Positions 37,673-47,084 are shown, counted from the stretch's first letter. The stretch: 64,000 nt of DNA from Butyrivibrio sp. LB2008 (GCF_000621565.1 NZ_KK211308.1:218972-282971), one strand, 5' to 3'. The notes: a model not told the origin generated them from the letters alone. A program made the numbers and translations.

Positions 37673-38983
37673 ATGGCAGGAATATCTCTAAATGGTGTTT
37701 ATAACCATTTCATACAGGACCACGTGTCAAAAGATGTTACACAGGCCGACGCACATCGAAAGGATGAGCTGAGGGATGTGTATAAGTCAATCGCAAAAAT
37801 AAACAAGAACTCCCCTCTGTATCTGCTTACAAATGATGATAACGTTCGTGCGGACGCAATAGATATAAAAGAGCGTGCAAGACAGCTTCAGAGTAATATA
37901 TTTAATCTGAGCGATCAGGAAGATAAATCTTCTCTCAATCACACCTCTGCTTTTACCACGGATGAAGACAAAGTTATTGCTTCATATATTGGCAATACTC
38001 CGAGTGAAGATATCGGAAATGCCGGTTTCGAGATTGAAGTATCACAGCTTGCTTCGCAGCAGGTTAACACAGGACTTATGCTTTCCAAGGATTCATCAAG
38101 CATACTGCCTCCTGCCAACTACGCATTTGACGTCAAAGTCGGCGAACAGGAATTTGAATTCCAGTTCAGCATCTACTCTGCCGACAAGAATATAGATGTA
38201 CTTCAGAAACTCGAGAAACTCATAAACAAAGCGGATATCGGACTTTCAGCCGAATTGGCGGAAGGAACAAATAACCGTGCCGCTCTTCAGATCTCATCAA
38301 AGCATACCGGACTTCGCCCCGGCGAACTCAGTCAATTTGAGATATATGAAAATGACGGAGAACTTACAAAAGGCGCCGTTGCAGCTCTGGGACTCGACAT
38401 GGTTTCCGCACCGGCTTGCAACGCACACTTTTCACTAAACGGAGAGGAAAAGACTGCTATATCCAATCACTTCACAGTCGGATCCAAATTTGACATTCAC
38501 TTAAGTGATGTCACAGAGCCCGGAAATTCCATACATGTCGGAGTCAAAAAAGACAACGACGCGCTTATGAAACATATAACATCGCTCGTTGACAACTACA
38601 ACAGCTTTGTAAAAGACACATCCGAGATTCACGATGAAAAGTTCAAGGGTGACAAGCTAAAATCCGAAGCGATAGCAATTGCCAGACAGAACCTCAAAGA
38701 AACTGAAGCTCTCGGAATAAAGCTTGAAAGCGACGGAGCAATCTCAGTAGATACCGATGTACTCAAAGAAGCCGTTACCAAAACAAACGATATCGACTCA
38801 CTCGAGCCAATCAAACAGTTTGCAAATTCACTTCTCGTGCTGGCAAAAGAGATATCGGTAAATCCGATGAAGTATGTAGACAGGCCTGTCGTAAATTACA
38901 AGAATCCCGACAGCAAAGAAAACGTATCATCGCCATATATTACAAGCGAATATTCAGGTATGATGTTCAACAATTACTGTTGA
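37673..38983 (+). CDS. FliD-like (flagellar cap/filament-associated) protein
   Basis: 436 residues; a strong GAAAGGAGGGG site precedes the ATG. FEIEVSQLASQQVNTG resembles the FliD N-terminal block (IEV-QLA-AQ), FNFSI-type beta-sheet repeats follow, and NDALMKHITSLVDNYNSFVKDTSE matches the conserved coiled part of FliD (helices entering N-FV). SPYITSEYSGMMFNNYC makes an unusual end. It is shorter than ordinary FliD (~480-700) and no flagellar gene is next to it; it may be a flagellar-associated paralogue or a filament accessory. Its setting amid glycosyltransferases fits a glycosylated flagellum. Confidence 0.7.
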   Translation: MAGISLNGVYNHFIQDHVSKDVTQADAHRKDELRDVYKSIAKINKNSPLYLLTNDDNVRADAIDIKERARQLQSNIFNLSDQEDKSSLNHTSAFTTDEDKVIASYIGNTPSEDIGNAGFEIEVSQLASQQVNTGLMLSKDSSSILPPANYAFDVKVGEQEFEFQFSIYSADKNIDVLQKLEKLINKADIGLSAELAEGTNNRAALQISSKHTGLRPGELSQFEIYENDGELTKGAVAALGLDMVSAPACNAHFSLNGEEKTAISNHFTVGSKFDIHLSDVTEPGNSIHVGVKKDNDALMKHITSLVDNYNSFVKDTSEIHDEKFKGDKLKSEAIAIARQNLKETEALGIKLESDGAISVDTDVLKEAVTKTNDIDSLEPIKQFANSLLVLAKEISVNPMKYVDRPVVNYKNPDSKENVSSPYITSEYSGMMFNNYC

Positions 38984-39027
38984 GAACCATCTGCGCCGGT
39001 GTTCCGGCGTACGATTTCATCACATAG

Positions 39028-39060
39028 AGAAGCAGCTCGCCAAATCGACGGGCTGCTTCT
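39028..39060. terminator. Bidirectional terminator between fliD-like gene and glf
   Basis: AGAAGCAGC/GCTGCTTCT stem followed by TTGTG on the plus strand and closed by CTCTATG on the other; convergent genes lie on both sides. A second, GC-rich hairpin CGCCGG-TGTT-CCGGCG lies at 38994-39009. Confidence 0.75.
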
Positions 39061-39083
39061 TTGTGTAGAACGCTTTGTAAACA

Positions 39084-40277
39084 TTACATCTTAGCACTCA
39101 GATTAAGTGCTTCCCTTATAACCTGATCCATATTGTAGTACTTGTACTGACCAAGTCTTCCTCCAAAGAGGATGTTCGGGAATTCCTTTGAAAGCTCAGT
39201 ATATTTCTTAAAGAGCTCATTATTCTTGTCATCATTCATCGGATAATACGGCTCATCACCATGTTTCCAATCAGCGGGATACTCTCTTGTTATGACGGTA
39301 CCCTTTCCTGTTCCATATTCAAAATGCTTATGCTCAATAATTCTGGTAAACGGAATCTCACGCTCGGTATAATTTACAACCGCATTTCCCTGATAATTGT
39401 CAACATCGGGAAGCTCCTCTGTCTCAAATCGCAGAGATCTGTATTCGAGCGTTCCAAGCTTATAGCCAAAGAACTCATCTATCATTCCCGTAAAGAGAAT
39501 CTTGTCGAAACTGTCTCCGTTTACGGAAGTATAAGGCTCTGCCGGAACATTTCCGCTCATATTCACAAAGTCATAATAATCAACAGAAGTCTTTACGGTT
39601 ATTGAGCCGCTAACTTTTTCAGAATCATCACTCAAAAGAAGAAGTTTGGAAACAAGCTCCGTGTATCCGCCGATAGGAATACCCTGGTATCTGTCATTGA
39701 AATAATTATTGTCATAAATAAATCTCATCGGAAGACGTCTTATGATAAATGCAGGAAGTTCCTTACAGTCTCTTCCCCACTGCTTCTCAGTGTAGCCCTT
39801 TACAAGCTTCTCATAAATATCTCTCCCCGCAAGGCTAAGTGCCTGTTCTTCGAGATTGTCAGCAGAAAAAGTATCAGTGCCTTTTTCCTTGTTTATCCTA
39901 TCAATTTCCTTCTTAGACTGTTCATCAATAATATTCTTAGCCTCTTCGGGAGTCTTGATATTCCACATCTTACTGAAAGTATTCATGTTAAAGGGAAGAT
40001 TATAGAGCTCATCCCCATATACGGCAACCGGGCTGTTAATGTAATTATTAAACTCGGCAAACCTGTTAACATATTCCCAGACTTCTTTATCCGATGTATG
40101 GAATATATGCGCTCCGTATTTATGCACATTTATTCCAAGTTTATTCTCTGTGTAGATATTTCCTCCGATGTGCTCTCTTCTGTCTATTACAAGCACATCT
40201 TTTCCTTTTGCAGCCATCTCATGTGCAAACACCGCACCAAACAATCCTGCACCCACAACCAAATAATCGTATTTCAT
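39084..40277 (-). CDS. glf: UDP-galactopyranose mutase
   Basis: 397 residues. FAD-binding Rossmann start (YLVVGAGLFGAVFAHE), GGNIYTE, KYGAHIFHT, GYTEKQWG, RIIEHKHF and FGGRLGQYKYYNMDQ are hallmark glf sequences. It converts UDP-galactopyranose to UDP-galactofuranose using reduced FAD. It has its own promoter and is flanked by convergent and unrelated genes, so it is probably monocistronic. Its presence means galactofuranose is part of the cell-surface glycan. Confidence 0.97.
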   Translation of the reverse strand: MKYDYLVVGAGLFGAVFAHEMAAKGKDVLVIDRREHIGGNIYTENKLGINVHKYGAHIFHTSDKEVWEYVNRFAEFNNYINSPVAVYGDELYNLPFNMNTFSKMWNIKTPEEAKNIIDEQSKKEIDRINKEKGTDTFSADNLEEQALSLAGRDIYEKLVKGYTEKQWGRDCKELPAFIIRRLPMRFIYDNNYFNDRYQGIPIGGYTELVSKLLLLSDDSEKVSGSITVKTSVDYYDFVNMSGNVPAEPYTSVNGDSFDKILFTGMIDEFFGYKLGTLEYRSLRFETEELPDVDNYQGNAVVNYTEREIPFTRIIEHKHFEYGTGKGTVITREYPADWKHGDEPYYPMNDDKNNELFKKYTELSKEFPNILFGGRLGQYKYYNMDQVIREALNLSAKM

Positions 40278-40334
40278 AACCTCACCGCATGAAAAATTCT
40301 ATACTTCATGCCATCCTTTCTCTCGTATCCACCC

Positions 40335-40363
40335 ATTATACCTTATACAGCCTCTATAATCAA
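40335..40363 (-). promoter_or_regulatory. Promoter for glf
   Basis: On the minus strand TTGATT (40358-40363) and TATAAT (40335-40340) with a 17-base spacer. It abuts the terminator of the XRE gene. Confidence 0.75.
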
Positions 40364-40364
40364 A

Positions 40365-40408
40365 AATAAGCGGAACAAAGAGTCTAACGATTCTCTGTCC
40401 CGCTTATT
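40365..40408 (-). terminator. Intrinsic terminator after the XRE regulator
   Basis: Stem AATAAGCGG/CCGCTTATT extended inward by AGAG/CTCT, followed on the minus strand by TTTTGATT, which also supplies the glf -35. Confidence 0.8.
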
Positions 40409-40429
40409 AATTTCTTGTTTAAGATTCGC

Positions 40430-40765
40430 TTAGTCAGCCTGATACTTGTCTAACTGTGAAAAATCACCCATCATATCGAGGATTTTCTTACGTCCTGCTT
40501 TATTAAGCTTAACATACTGCTGCATTACACGATTCTCTACGATCTTCTTTCCAAGGTCTGCACCCTGCTCAAGTGTAGAAAAATCAACAGGATTGAGGTT
40601 CAAACGATCACACATTTTGATAACTGTTCCGTAAGCCATTCCCTCAATTCCTCTATCGAGTGCTGTAACCAATGTGCTGTATGGTATAGACATATCTATA
40701 GCAAACTGCCTTACGCTCTTATACTGCAGAAGAATTTCTTTCTTCAAAATCTCAGCTTTTGTCAT
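40430..40765 (-). CDS. XRE-type HTH regulator
   Basis: 111 residues from MTKAEILKKE at 40765, supported by AGGAGG; a longer reading from 40816 lacks a site. The helix-turn-helix is at ~15-60 (VRQFAIDMSIPYSTLVTALD, YGTVIKMCDRLNL). The rest (YVKLNKAGRKKILDMMGDF) is a helical C-terminal part often seen in phage-like or host cell-division regulators. A palindrome-rich upstream region (40835-40887) suggests autoregulation. Target unknown. Confidence 0.82.
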   Translation of the reverse strand: MTKAEILKKEILLQYKSVRQFAIDMSIPYSTLVTALDRGIEGMAYGTVIKMCDRLNLNPVDFSTLEQGADLGKKIVENRVMQQYVKLNKAGRKKILDMMGDFSQLDKYQAD

Positions 40766-40834
40766 GTTGCATAACCTCCTAAATCTTTTCTCTTTTGCAT
40801 CTCTTTTCTTTTGCATCCCCTAGTCTACCACATA

Positions 40835-40887
40835 GACGTAATTTCGTCATTCGTTTTTAAGAAAATTTTCTGATAAAATTTTCTTAA
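40835..40887. promoter_or_regulatory. Two palindromes upstream of the XRE gene
   Basis: GACGTAATTTCGTC (40835-40848; GACG/CGTC half-sites) and the 13-bp inverted repeat TTAAGAAAATTTT-CTGAT-AAAATTTTCTTAA (40857-40887). Either could be an operator for the XRE protein. The remaining region to 41057 shows nothing else that I can support. Confidence 0.5.
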
Positions 40888-41057
40888 GAATAACTACACT
40901 TTTTCGGCAATTTAACGAAATTATAGGAAGTAACATTTTTTTGCGGAAGTTTTCACACTTTTATCACAATTCATTGTTAAAATATGCGACTTTTTTCCGT
41001 TCACTCGCCCCATCAAACTTCGATTACCTCTAAAGTTTAGAATATTATATACGAAAA

Positions 41058-41085
41058 AACATACAGTATGCAAGTACTGTATGTT
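41058..41085 (-). terminator. Intrinsic terminator after zinc-ribbon protein gene
   Basis: Perfect stem AACATACAGTA/TACTGTATGTT, followed on the minus strand by TTTTTTCG. Confidence 0.88.
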
Positions 41086-41128
41086 GTAAATTTTAATACG
41101 TTTTTAAGTTGTATTTTCCCAAAAAAGC

Positions 41129-41866
41129 CTATACTTCTCGGAGTTCTTCGATTCTATTATTTAAAAAAGACATAACTTCGTTGTAAATATCTTTCGGAAT
41201 ACTGTAAATTTTGTGAACATTTCCGTCACACAATATATCAATTGTACCCATTTTCTTTTTTACCGAGATAACATTTCTAAAATCAACAACTTCCTTTGCC
41301 AGATCGGTCTTTCCCTTAAATTCAAGTCGCTCGGTATAAATGCTGAGTATCCCCTCTTTAAGTCCCTCCGTTGCTTTAACCCTGTATTCCGGCTCGTCTA
41401 CACCAAGAAGCGAATCAAATCCTCTCGCACCCGCCTCAGAAACCATTGAAGGCGCCGTAAGATCAGCCTCATTTATTCTTCGCTCTGAATCCTCATCTTC
41501 TTCCTCGAATTTTATAATATTGGTCTCAATAAGTCCCGAAATAGTATTGTACGTAGCTTTTATCGAATATCCCGAATTAACCAGAAGCGAAATATTTTTG
41601 CTTCGAATTTTCTGCCTGAACTTCAGCATGTGGAATCCCGCCTTAACCGCAAAGCAGATAGTCTCTCCCGCCTTGACCTCAAACATCTGTGTCTCATCAA
41701 GAAATACCATCATGACATTTCCGTCAGGAGTCCTTTGTCCCACGCATGAAATCTGGATAAGATAATCTTTTCCGTCCTCAAAAAGCTTATTTCCACACAA
41801 CGGACAAAAATTAATCCTATGATTTATATTATCCGGCAATACTCTTTTACAATTTGGGCAATTCAT
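41129..41866 (-). CDS. Zinc-ribbon protein with C-terminal PH/GRAM-like domain
   Basis: 245 residues. CPNCKRVLPDNINHRINFCPLCG (two CxxC knuckles, written here as CPNC and CPLC) makes an N-terminal zinc ribbon. The centre is beta-rich (VMMVFLDETQMFEVKAGE), and the end, from ILSIYTERLEFKGK to KIYSIPKDIYNEVMSFL, resembles small PH/GRAM-like domains. No enzyme motif. It is transcribed as the last gene behind the glycosyltransferase 41908-43533 with only 41 bases between, so it may belong to the same unit. Function unknown. Confidence 0.7.
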   Translation of the reverse strand: MNCPNCKRVLPDNINHRINFCPLCGNKLFEDGKDYLIQISCVGQRTPDGNVMMVFLDETQMFEVKAGETICFAVKAGFHMLKFRQKIRSKNISLLVNSGYSIKATYNTISGLIETNIIKFEEEDEDSERRINEADLTAPSMVSEAGARGFDSLLGVDEPEYRVKATEGLKEGILSIYTERLEFKGKTDLAKEVVDFRNVISVKKKMGTIDILCDGNVHKIYSIPKDIYNEVMSFLNNRIEELREV

Positions 41867-41907
41867 GCTCGTTCACCTCATTACATCCATATTTTTTCAA
41901 ACAGATT

Positions 41908-43533
41908 CTACTCTTCGAGCAGACTGCCTAACTTTTCGGAATCAAATCCTGCGACCGCATTGGACTTGATGATATCTATCAGATCGTTGTTTTCTTCGGC
42001 TTCTCCGGCCTCTTTCTCACTAAGGAACAGCCCGTCGGATTTAAGATATCTCATGATCTGTCCGACACTGACATGCTTTCTCTCAGCTATGACAATATCA
42101 AAAGATCTGTCCGCCCACGGAAGCTTCATAGTATTGATATCACCGTAAGCAACATCATCCGCAATAAGCCCGGAAATTCCCGCTTCAAAAGAATTACCGC
42201 ACACGCCGGCTATGAAAGTATCCGGGCAACTGCTCTTTATGTAAGATGCATTTGCACCAAAACCACAGGTAAAATCAAGTATTCTAAGTCCTTCTTTTCT
42301 CGTATCGTAAAGCTTCATGACAGTATTGCAAGCTTCAAACCACGGAAGCGAATAACTCCAAACATCGAATCCCCATTTATCCACAAATTTGCTTCTGCTT
42401 TCCGACATGACATTATTGTTACCTTCAAAGCCCGTTCCACCATTGTGATAAATAAAAGCATTCTTGCAGACATACTGTTCATATCCAGCTCTTGCAAGTC
42501 TTATGCCAAGATCGTCATCCTCGAAATATCCCGGAGAAAAGCGCTCATCAAACACTTTGCCTTCCCGAGATATACATCTGATCGCATCCCTCGAGAGCAT
42601 GAGTGCAAATCCCGTCAGTCTGAATCTCTTGATATATGCCTTCTTCATAGGAAATGCCCGTTCTCTTGCATAGTTTTCAAACACCTCGACACTTCTGTCA
42701 GGTCCAAGTCTCCTGTGCCACAATTCTTCCAGCTTCTCACCGGCATAAACAGACAGATCCTCGGGACGTACCTCCTGAAGTGAAGCGCTGTTTGACATTG
42801 CAGAGACAGCACCGACAGATCTGTTGTCATATAATCCCATCCTCATGAAAAATACGGCATTCTGCGTAAGAATCGCATCATTGTTGAGATAAAAGATATC
42901 ATTATTCTTGTCGCAACACTGCGTTCCTATATTGCACCCTTTGGGAAATCCCGAATTTTCATCATTCAGTATTAACTTAAATCTGTAATCCACACTCTTT
43001 GCTTTTTCTTTGAGATAATCGATCACCCCGTCCTCTGTAGATGCATTATCTACAACAACAATCTCATATGATCCCTCAGGAACATATTTCTCAACAGAGT
43101 CAATACATCTCTTTAAGAGTTCACGATCATTGTGAGACAAGATCATGATACTTAGCTTCTTCACTCTGAGCGCAGGATTTTCTTTAATTTTCTCAATCGC
43201 ACTCTTTATGACTTCAATGTCATTTTCATCCGTGCAGTACGACAAAGCCGCTTCAAAAGCCAGATACGACTGATTGACATTTATGTCCGCATAGTACAAT
43301 CCAAGCATATAAAAAAGCTCGTAATTACCCCCGTCATAGGCAATTCCTCGAGCTATTGCATCATATTCCGATGTCGAGTCAGCAAGGGCTTCCCACAAAG
43401 AAGCCTCCAAAAGACACAGCTTTGCAGCGTCCTTTGGTTCCCTTTCACCGATATGTAAATATTCTTCCTGAAATTCGTATAATGCTTCCTTATAATCTCC
43501 TGTTGTTATAAGTTCCGTCAGCTTTTCATACAT
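41908..43533 (-). CDS. Multidomain glycosyltransferase (helical repeat, GT2, methyltransferase-like)
   Basis: 541 residues from MYEKLTELITTGDYKEAL at 43533, with AGGAG upstream. Residues ~1-110 are TPR-like helices. Residues ~115-370 are a GT2 domain (IMILSHNDRELLKRCI, EIVVVDNASTEDG, FPKGCNIGT, YLNNDAIL, SPGYFEDDDLGIRLARAGY). Residues ~400-540 resemble a SAM-dependent methyltransferase (LRILDFTCGFGANASYI, WADRSFDIVIAERKHV). Such rhamnosyl- or sugar-transferase/methyltransferase chains cap surface glycans. It is probably cotranscribed with the CDP-sugar genes upstream. Confidence 0.82.
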   Translation of the reverse strand: MYEKLTELITTGDYKEALYEFQEEYLHIGEREPKDAAKLCLLEASLWEALADSTSEYDAIARGIAYDGGNYELFYMLGLYYADINVNQSYLAFEAALSYCTDENDIEVIKSAIEKIKENPALRVKKLSIMILSHNDRELLKRCIDSVEKYVPEGSYEIVVVDNASTEDGVIDYLKEKAKSVDYRFKLILNDENSGFPKGCNIGTQCCDKNNDIFYLNNDAILTQNAVFFMRMGLYDNRSVGAVSAMSNSASLQEVRPEDLSVYAGEKLEELWHRRLGPDRSVEVFENYARERAFPMKKAYIKRFRLTGFALMLSRDAIRCISREGKVFDERFSPGYFEDDDLGIRLARAGYEQYVCKNAFIYHNGGTGFEGNNNVMSESRSKFVDKWGFDVWSYSLPWFEACNTVMKLYDTRKEGLRILDFTCGFGANASYIKSSCPDTFIAGVCGNSFEAGISGLIADDVAYGDINTMKLPWADRSFDIVIAERKHVSVGQIMRYLKSDGLFLSEKEAGEAEENNDLIDIIKSNAVAGFDSEKLGSLLEE

Positions 43534-43646
43534 GTTTTCCCCACTCCTGCTACTTTTTTGGCCACTACGGATCACCTTATACTACTTCTAATGGTATCTT
43601 TTGCCCAAAATAATGTCAAGCGTGATTCCGTCGTTAAATAATTAGT

Positions 43647-44588
43647 CTATCGATAAAATCTGACAGACTCTTCAAAGCTGACCTTGGGTTCCCATCCGGT
43701 ATCTTTCTTAATCTTGTCACATGAGACCGCAAGTGAGACAAATGGATTTGCCCTTCCGCCGTAGTTTATAAGGTTTTCATCCGCGCCGACACACTTCGCT
43801 ACTCTTACCACAAAACTTTTTAATCTGTCATAAGCCCCGTTAGCGATATTATAAGCTTCACCGGATCTTCCTCTTTCAAAAAGAGCTATTATCGCGTCGG
43901 CAGCATCTCCCGCATCAAGGTAATCCCAAAATTGCTCGCACGAACTCAGGCTGACAGATTCGCCCTGTGAAAGTTTCCGGGCAACATCGGGAAGCATCCT
44001 GCCTGAGGGCTCATATTTGCCGATAAGACTAAATATCCTCCCCCACACAAAGTCAATCCCGAGAATCCTTGCTTTGGACTGCATTAGATAATAAGTTGCC
44101 GCCTTGCAGCTTCCGTAAGCAGAAAAAGGTTCCAGCGAAAGGTCTTCCGTTATAAGTTCATCTTTCACTCCGTACTCAGCCTGGGATCCTATTCCTACAG
44201 CCCTTACCGAAACGTCCATATTTTTGCTTTTAAGGCATTTTTCTTTTATACTCCGGGCAGAATCAAGCAAAAGAAGTGAACCGTCTATATTTCGCCTCTG
44301 AGTGTCAAAATCATCCCTCTGCCCTCCCCATGACAAATGAAAAAGAGCAATAGCCTTCGCACCGCAAAGATCACTGTCGTCGATATGTTCACAGATCTTG
44401 TCATAATCCTCCATATCAACGAGCACCTTTCTTAAATACTCACTCTCCGCAAATCTGTCATTGTGAGATGAGCCTTTTCTTCCTACCGCATATACTTTGT
44501 ACCCATAATCTAACAGGTGCTCTGTCAGATTAGCTCCCGCAAATCCAAAGGCACCTGTTACTATGGCAATCTTACCATTATTGTTCAT
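43647..44588 (-). CDS. NAD-dependent epimerase/reductase, last step of CDP-dideoxyhexose pathway (inferred)
   Basis: 313 residues from MNNNGKIAIVTGAFG at 44588; another ATG seven codons earlier is possible. Extended SDR fold: TGAFGFAGANLTEHLL (nucleotide binding), GIGSQAEYG and the catalytic SAYGSCK (Y-x3-K). The end matches sugar epimerases (VSFEESVRFYR). It follows rfbH by five bases. In enteric pathways the enzyme after E1/E3 is a 4-reductase of CDP-3,6-dideoxy-4-ketohexose, which yields abequose or paratose. Stereochemistry cannot be assigned. Confidence 0.78.
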   Translation of the reverse strand: MNNNGKIAIVTGAFGFAGANLTEHLLDYGYKVYAVGRKGSSHNDRFAESEYLRKVLVDMEDYDKICEHIDDSDLCGAKAIALFHLSWGGQRDDFDTQRRNIDGSLLLLDSARSIKEKCLKSKNMDVSVRAVGIGSQAEYGVKDELITEDLSLEPFSAYGSCKAATYYLMQSKARILGIDFVWGRIFSLIGKYEPSGRMLPDVARKLSQGESVSLSSCEQFWDYLDAGDAADAIIALFERGRSGEAYNIANGAYDRLKSFVVRVAKCVGADENLINYGGRANPFVSLAVSCDKIKKDTGWEPKVSFEESVRFYR

Positions 44589-44593
44589 ATTTA

Positions 44594-45973
44594 TTACGCT
44601 TTCCCGCATGCTTTCTTGATAACGTTTGCCATGAACTCGATCTTGTCATCGTTAAGTCCCGGATAAACTCCAATCCAGAACGCATTGTTCATAACATAAT
44701 CCGTCACGGACAGATCGCCGATAACTCTGTAATCTCCGGCATCTTCAGCATTCTTCTTGCATACAAACTCATCAAAGCAAGGATGTTTTGTGACATTTCC
44801 GCTAAAGAGAAGCCTTGTCTGAATATTATTATCTTCAAGAGCCTTGGTTATGGCATTTCTTGTAAGTTCGTTGCCGTTTCCGTCCTTAGCTCCCTCTTTT
44901 ACGCCCATGATAAATCCAAACCATGAAGGATTACTGTTCTCAGCAGGTTCAGGAAGGATAAGAACATCTTTGAGACACTCAAGTTTCTCATAGAGAAGCT
45001 TCCAGTTCTTTCTTCTTGCATCGGCAAAACCGATGAGCTTATCGAGCTGTGCACATCCGACTGCCGCCTGCATATCGGTAGCCTTGAGATTATATCCAAG
45101 ATGGCTGTAAACATATTTGTGATCGTATCCAACGGGAAGCTGACCAAATTTGCCGTCAAATCTGTGGCCGCAGAAATTATCTTTTCCGGGAGGACAGATA
45201 CAATCGCGTCCCCAGTCTCTGTAACTTCTTACAAGCTTGTGAAGAAGAGCGTTGTTTGTATATACACAACCGCCTTCACCCATTGTAATGTGGTGCGGAG
45301 GATAGAAACTTGATGTTCCTATATCGCCCCATGTTCCCGTAAATGCTGTCTTTCCGTCGATCGTATACTCTGAACCCAGAGCATCGCAGTTATCCTCAAC
45401 AAGCCACAAACCGTGCTTGTCGCAGAACTCTCTTACCGCCTTAAGATCAAAAGGATTTCCAAGTGTATGTGCAATCATTACAGCTTTTGTCTTGGGGCTG
45501 AGTGCCTCTTCAAGCATTGTAACGTCAATATTGTACTGAGGTACGGTAACGTCAACAAATACAGGCACTGCACCGTACTGCATGATAGGTGCTACCGTTG
45601 TGGGGAATCCGCAGGCAACTGTGATAACTTCGTCGCCTCTTTTTATCTGTCTGTCACCGAGTTCCGGCGCAGTAAGTGCCATAAACGCGATAAGATTTGC
45701 CGATGATCCGCTGTTTACAAGACTTGCAAATCTGACATTTAAAAGCTCCGCAAATCTCTTCTCGAATTCATCCGTATATCTTCCCGCAGTAAGCCAGAAA
45801 TCAAGTGAAGAATCCACAAGATTTATAACTTCCTTCTCATCAAAAACTCTTCCCGAATAAGGAATTCTATCTCCCTCGGTAAAGCTTTCATTATCTTTTT
45901 TCAAAAAACGGTTATAATAATCCGCAACAAGGTTTAAAATCTGCTCCCTTGCATGCTGTTCGCTATTACTCAT
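44594..45973 (-). CDS. rfbH: CDP-4-keto-6-deoxyglucose-3-dehydrase (E1)
   Basis: 459 residues, the usual RfbH/E1 length. It has the aspartate aminotransferase fold, but where aminotransferases keep a PLP lysine the motif reads FYPPHHITMGEGGC: histidine replaces lysine, the hallmark of the PMP-dependent dehydrase. The [2Fe-2S] cysteines are seen as VEDNCDALGSE and further on RDCICPPGKDNFCG (C-x-C-x7-C). It removes the 3-hydroxyl with an electron partner (E3). The start follows rfbG by 16 bases. E3 is not in the window. Confidence 0.92.
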   Translation of the reverse strand: MSNSEQHAREQILNLVADYYNRFLKKDNESFTEGDRIPYSGRVFDEKEVINLVDSSLDFWLTAGRYTDEFEKRFAELLNVRFASLVNSGSSANLIAFMALTAPELGDRQIKRGDEVITVACGFPTTVAPIMQYGAVPVFVDVTVPQYNIDVTMLEEALSPKTKAVMIAHTLGNPFDLKAVREFCDKHGLWLVEDNCDALGSEYTIDGKTAFTGTWGDIGTSSFYPPHHITMGEGGCVYTNNALLHKLVRSYRDWGRDCICPPGKDNFCGHRFDGKFGQLPVGYDHKYVYSHLGYNLKATDMQAAVGCAQLDKLIGFADARRKNWKLLYEKLECLKDVLILPEPAENSNPSWFGFIMGVKEGAKDGNGNELTRNAITKALEDNNIQTRLLFSGNVTKHPCFDEFVCKKNAEDAGDYRVIGDLSVTDYVMNNAFWIGVYPGLNDDKIEFMANVIKKACGKA

Positions 45974-45989
45974 CTCTTACTCTTTTCTC

Positions 45990-47084
45990 CTATACCTGTT
46001 TGTAATACTCGTTTATCTGATCCATCATGCACTTAACGGCTTCGCCCTTAAAATATGCGCATGTCCACTCTGCGGTCTTTGCCACCGCATCTTCGATCGT
46101 CCATCTTGGCGACCACTTAAGTCTACTCTTTATCTTGGAACAGTCAAGTTTTAAAAAACTTGCCTCGTGAGGGCCTCCGTCAGGCTTTATCACAATATTT
46201 ATGGCATGTCCCCTAAATTCCTGATTTCCTGCATTGTCCTTTGCAAGCTTGTTCCACGAATCCGCAAATGCTTCTGCAAGTTTTCTTGCAGTCACCGCGT
46301 CATCATCATTCGGTCCGACATTGTAATATCCCGCAAAGCTCTTATCTTCATACTGCTTCTGCGCAAGAAGGATATATGCCGACAGCGCTTCGAGCACATG
46401 CTGGAACGGCCTTGTGGAGTCGGGATTTCTAAGAACTATCTCACTTCCCGCTTCCGCAGCTCTCACGCAATCGGGAATAAGTCTGTCATTGGCAAAATCT
46501 CCTCCGCCGATAACATTTCCCGCTCTCGCAGTCGACACCGCAATTCCCATCTCGTTAAAAAACGAATTGATATATGAATGTGTAACAAGCTCAGAACACG
46601 ACTTACTGTTTGAATAGGGATCGAATCCGTCAAGCTTCTCATCCTCACGGTATCCCCATACCCACTCATTGTTCTCGTATACTTTGTCCGTGGTAACGTT
46701 CAAAAAAGACTTCACACTCGCGCAGTTCCTTACGCACTCGCACACATTTACAGTTCCCATGACGTTTGTCTCATAGGTATAACGCGGATCCTTATATGAA
46801 TCCCTTACAATAGGCTGCGCCGCAAGATGAAAAACAATCTCGGGCTTAACCTTATCAAAATACTCTTTTAATTCCTCAAAATTTCTGATATCACCGATAT
46901 GCGAATCCATCTCGTTCGCGATTCCGGAAATTTCATACAGATTCTCTTTTCCCTCAGAAGGTGCAAGAGAGTATCCGTAAACATCGGCTCCGGCCATGAT
47001 CATGATCTTGGAAAGCCAGCTTCCCTTAAATCCGGTATGGCCTGTTATGAGCACTCTTTTACCTTTGTAAAAATCTAACATCAT
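45990..47084 (-). CDS. rfbG: CDP-glucose 4,6-dehydratase
   Basis: 364 residues. Extended SDR: RVLITGHTGFKGSWLSKI (Rossmann), HLAAQPIVRDSY, catalytic DPYSNSKSCSELV with Y-x3-K, and RPFQHVLEALSAYILLAQK, typical of RfbG. It makes CDP-4-keto-6-deoxyglucose from CDP-glucose, which feeds rfbH. The start overlaps the preceding glycosyltransferase by four bases (ATGA), so they are translationally coupled. The cytidylyltransferase rfbF that makes CDP-glucose is not in the window. Confidence 0.94.
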   Translation of the reverse strand: MMLDFYKGKRVLITGHTGFKGSWLSKIMIMAGADVYGYSLAPSEGKENLYEISGIANEMDSHIGDIRNFEELKEYFDKVKPEIVFHLAAQPIVRDSYKDPRYTYETNVMGTVNVCECVRNCASVKSFLNVTTDKVYENNEWVWGYREDEKLDGFDPYSNSKSCSELVTHSYINSFFNEMGIAVSTARAGNVIGGGDFANDRLIPDCVRAAEAGSEIVLRNPDSTRPFQHVLEALSAYILLAQKQYEDKSFAGYYNVGPNDDDAVTARKLAEAFADSWNKLAKDNAGNQEFRGHAINIVIKPDGGPHEASFLKLDCSKIKSRLKWSPRWTIEDAVAKTAEWTCAYFKGEAVKCMMDQINEYYKQV

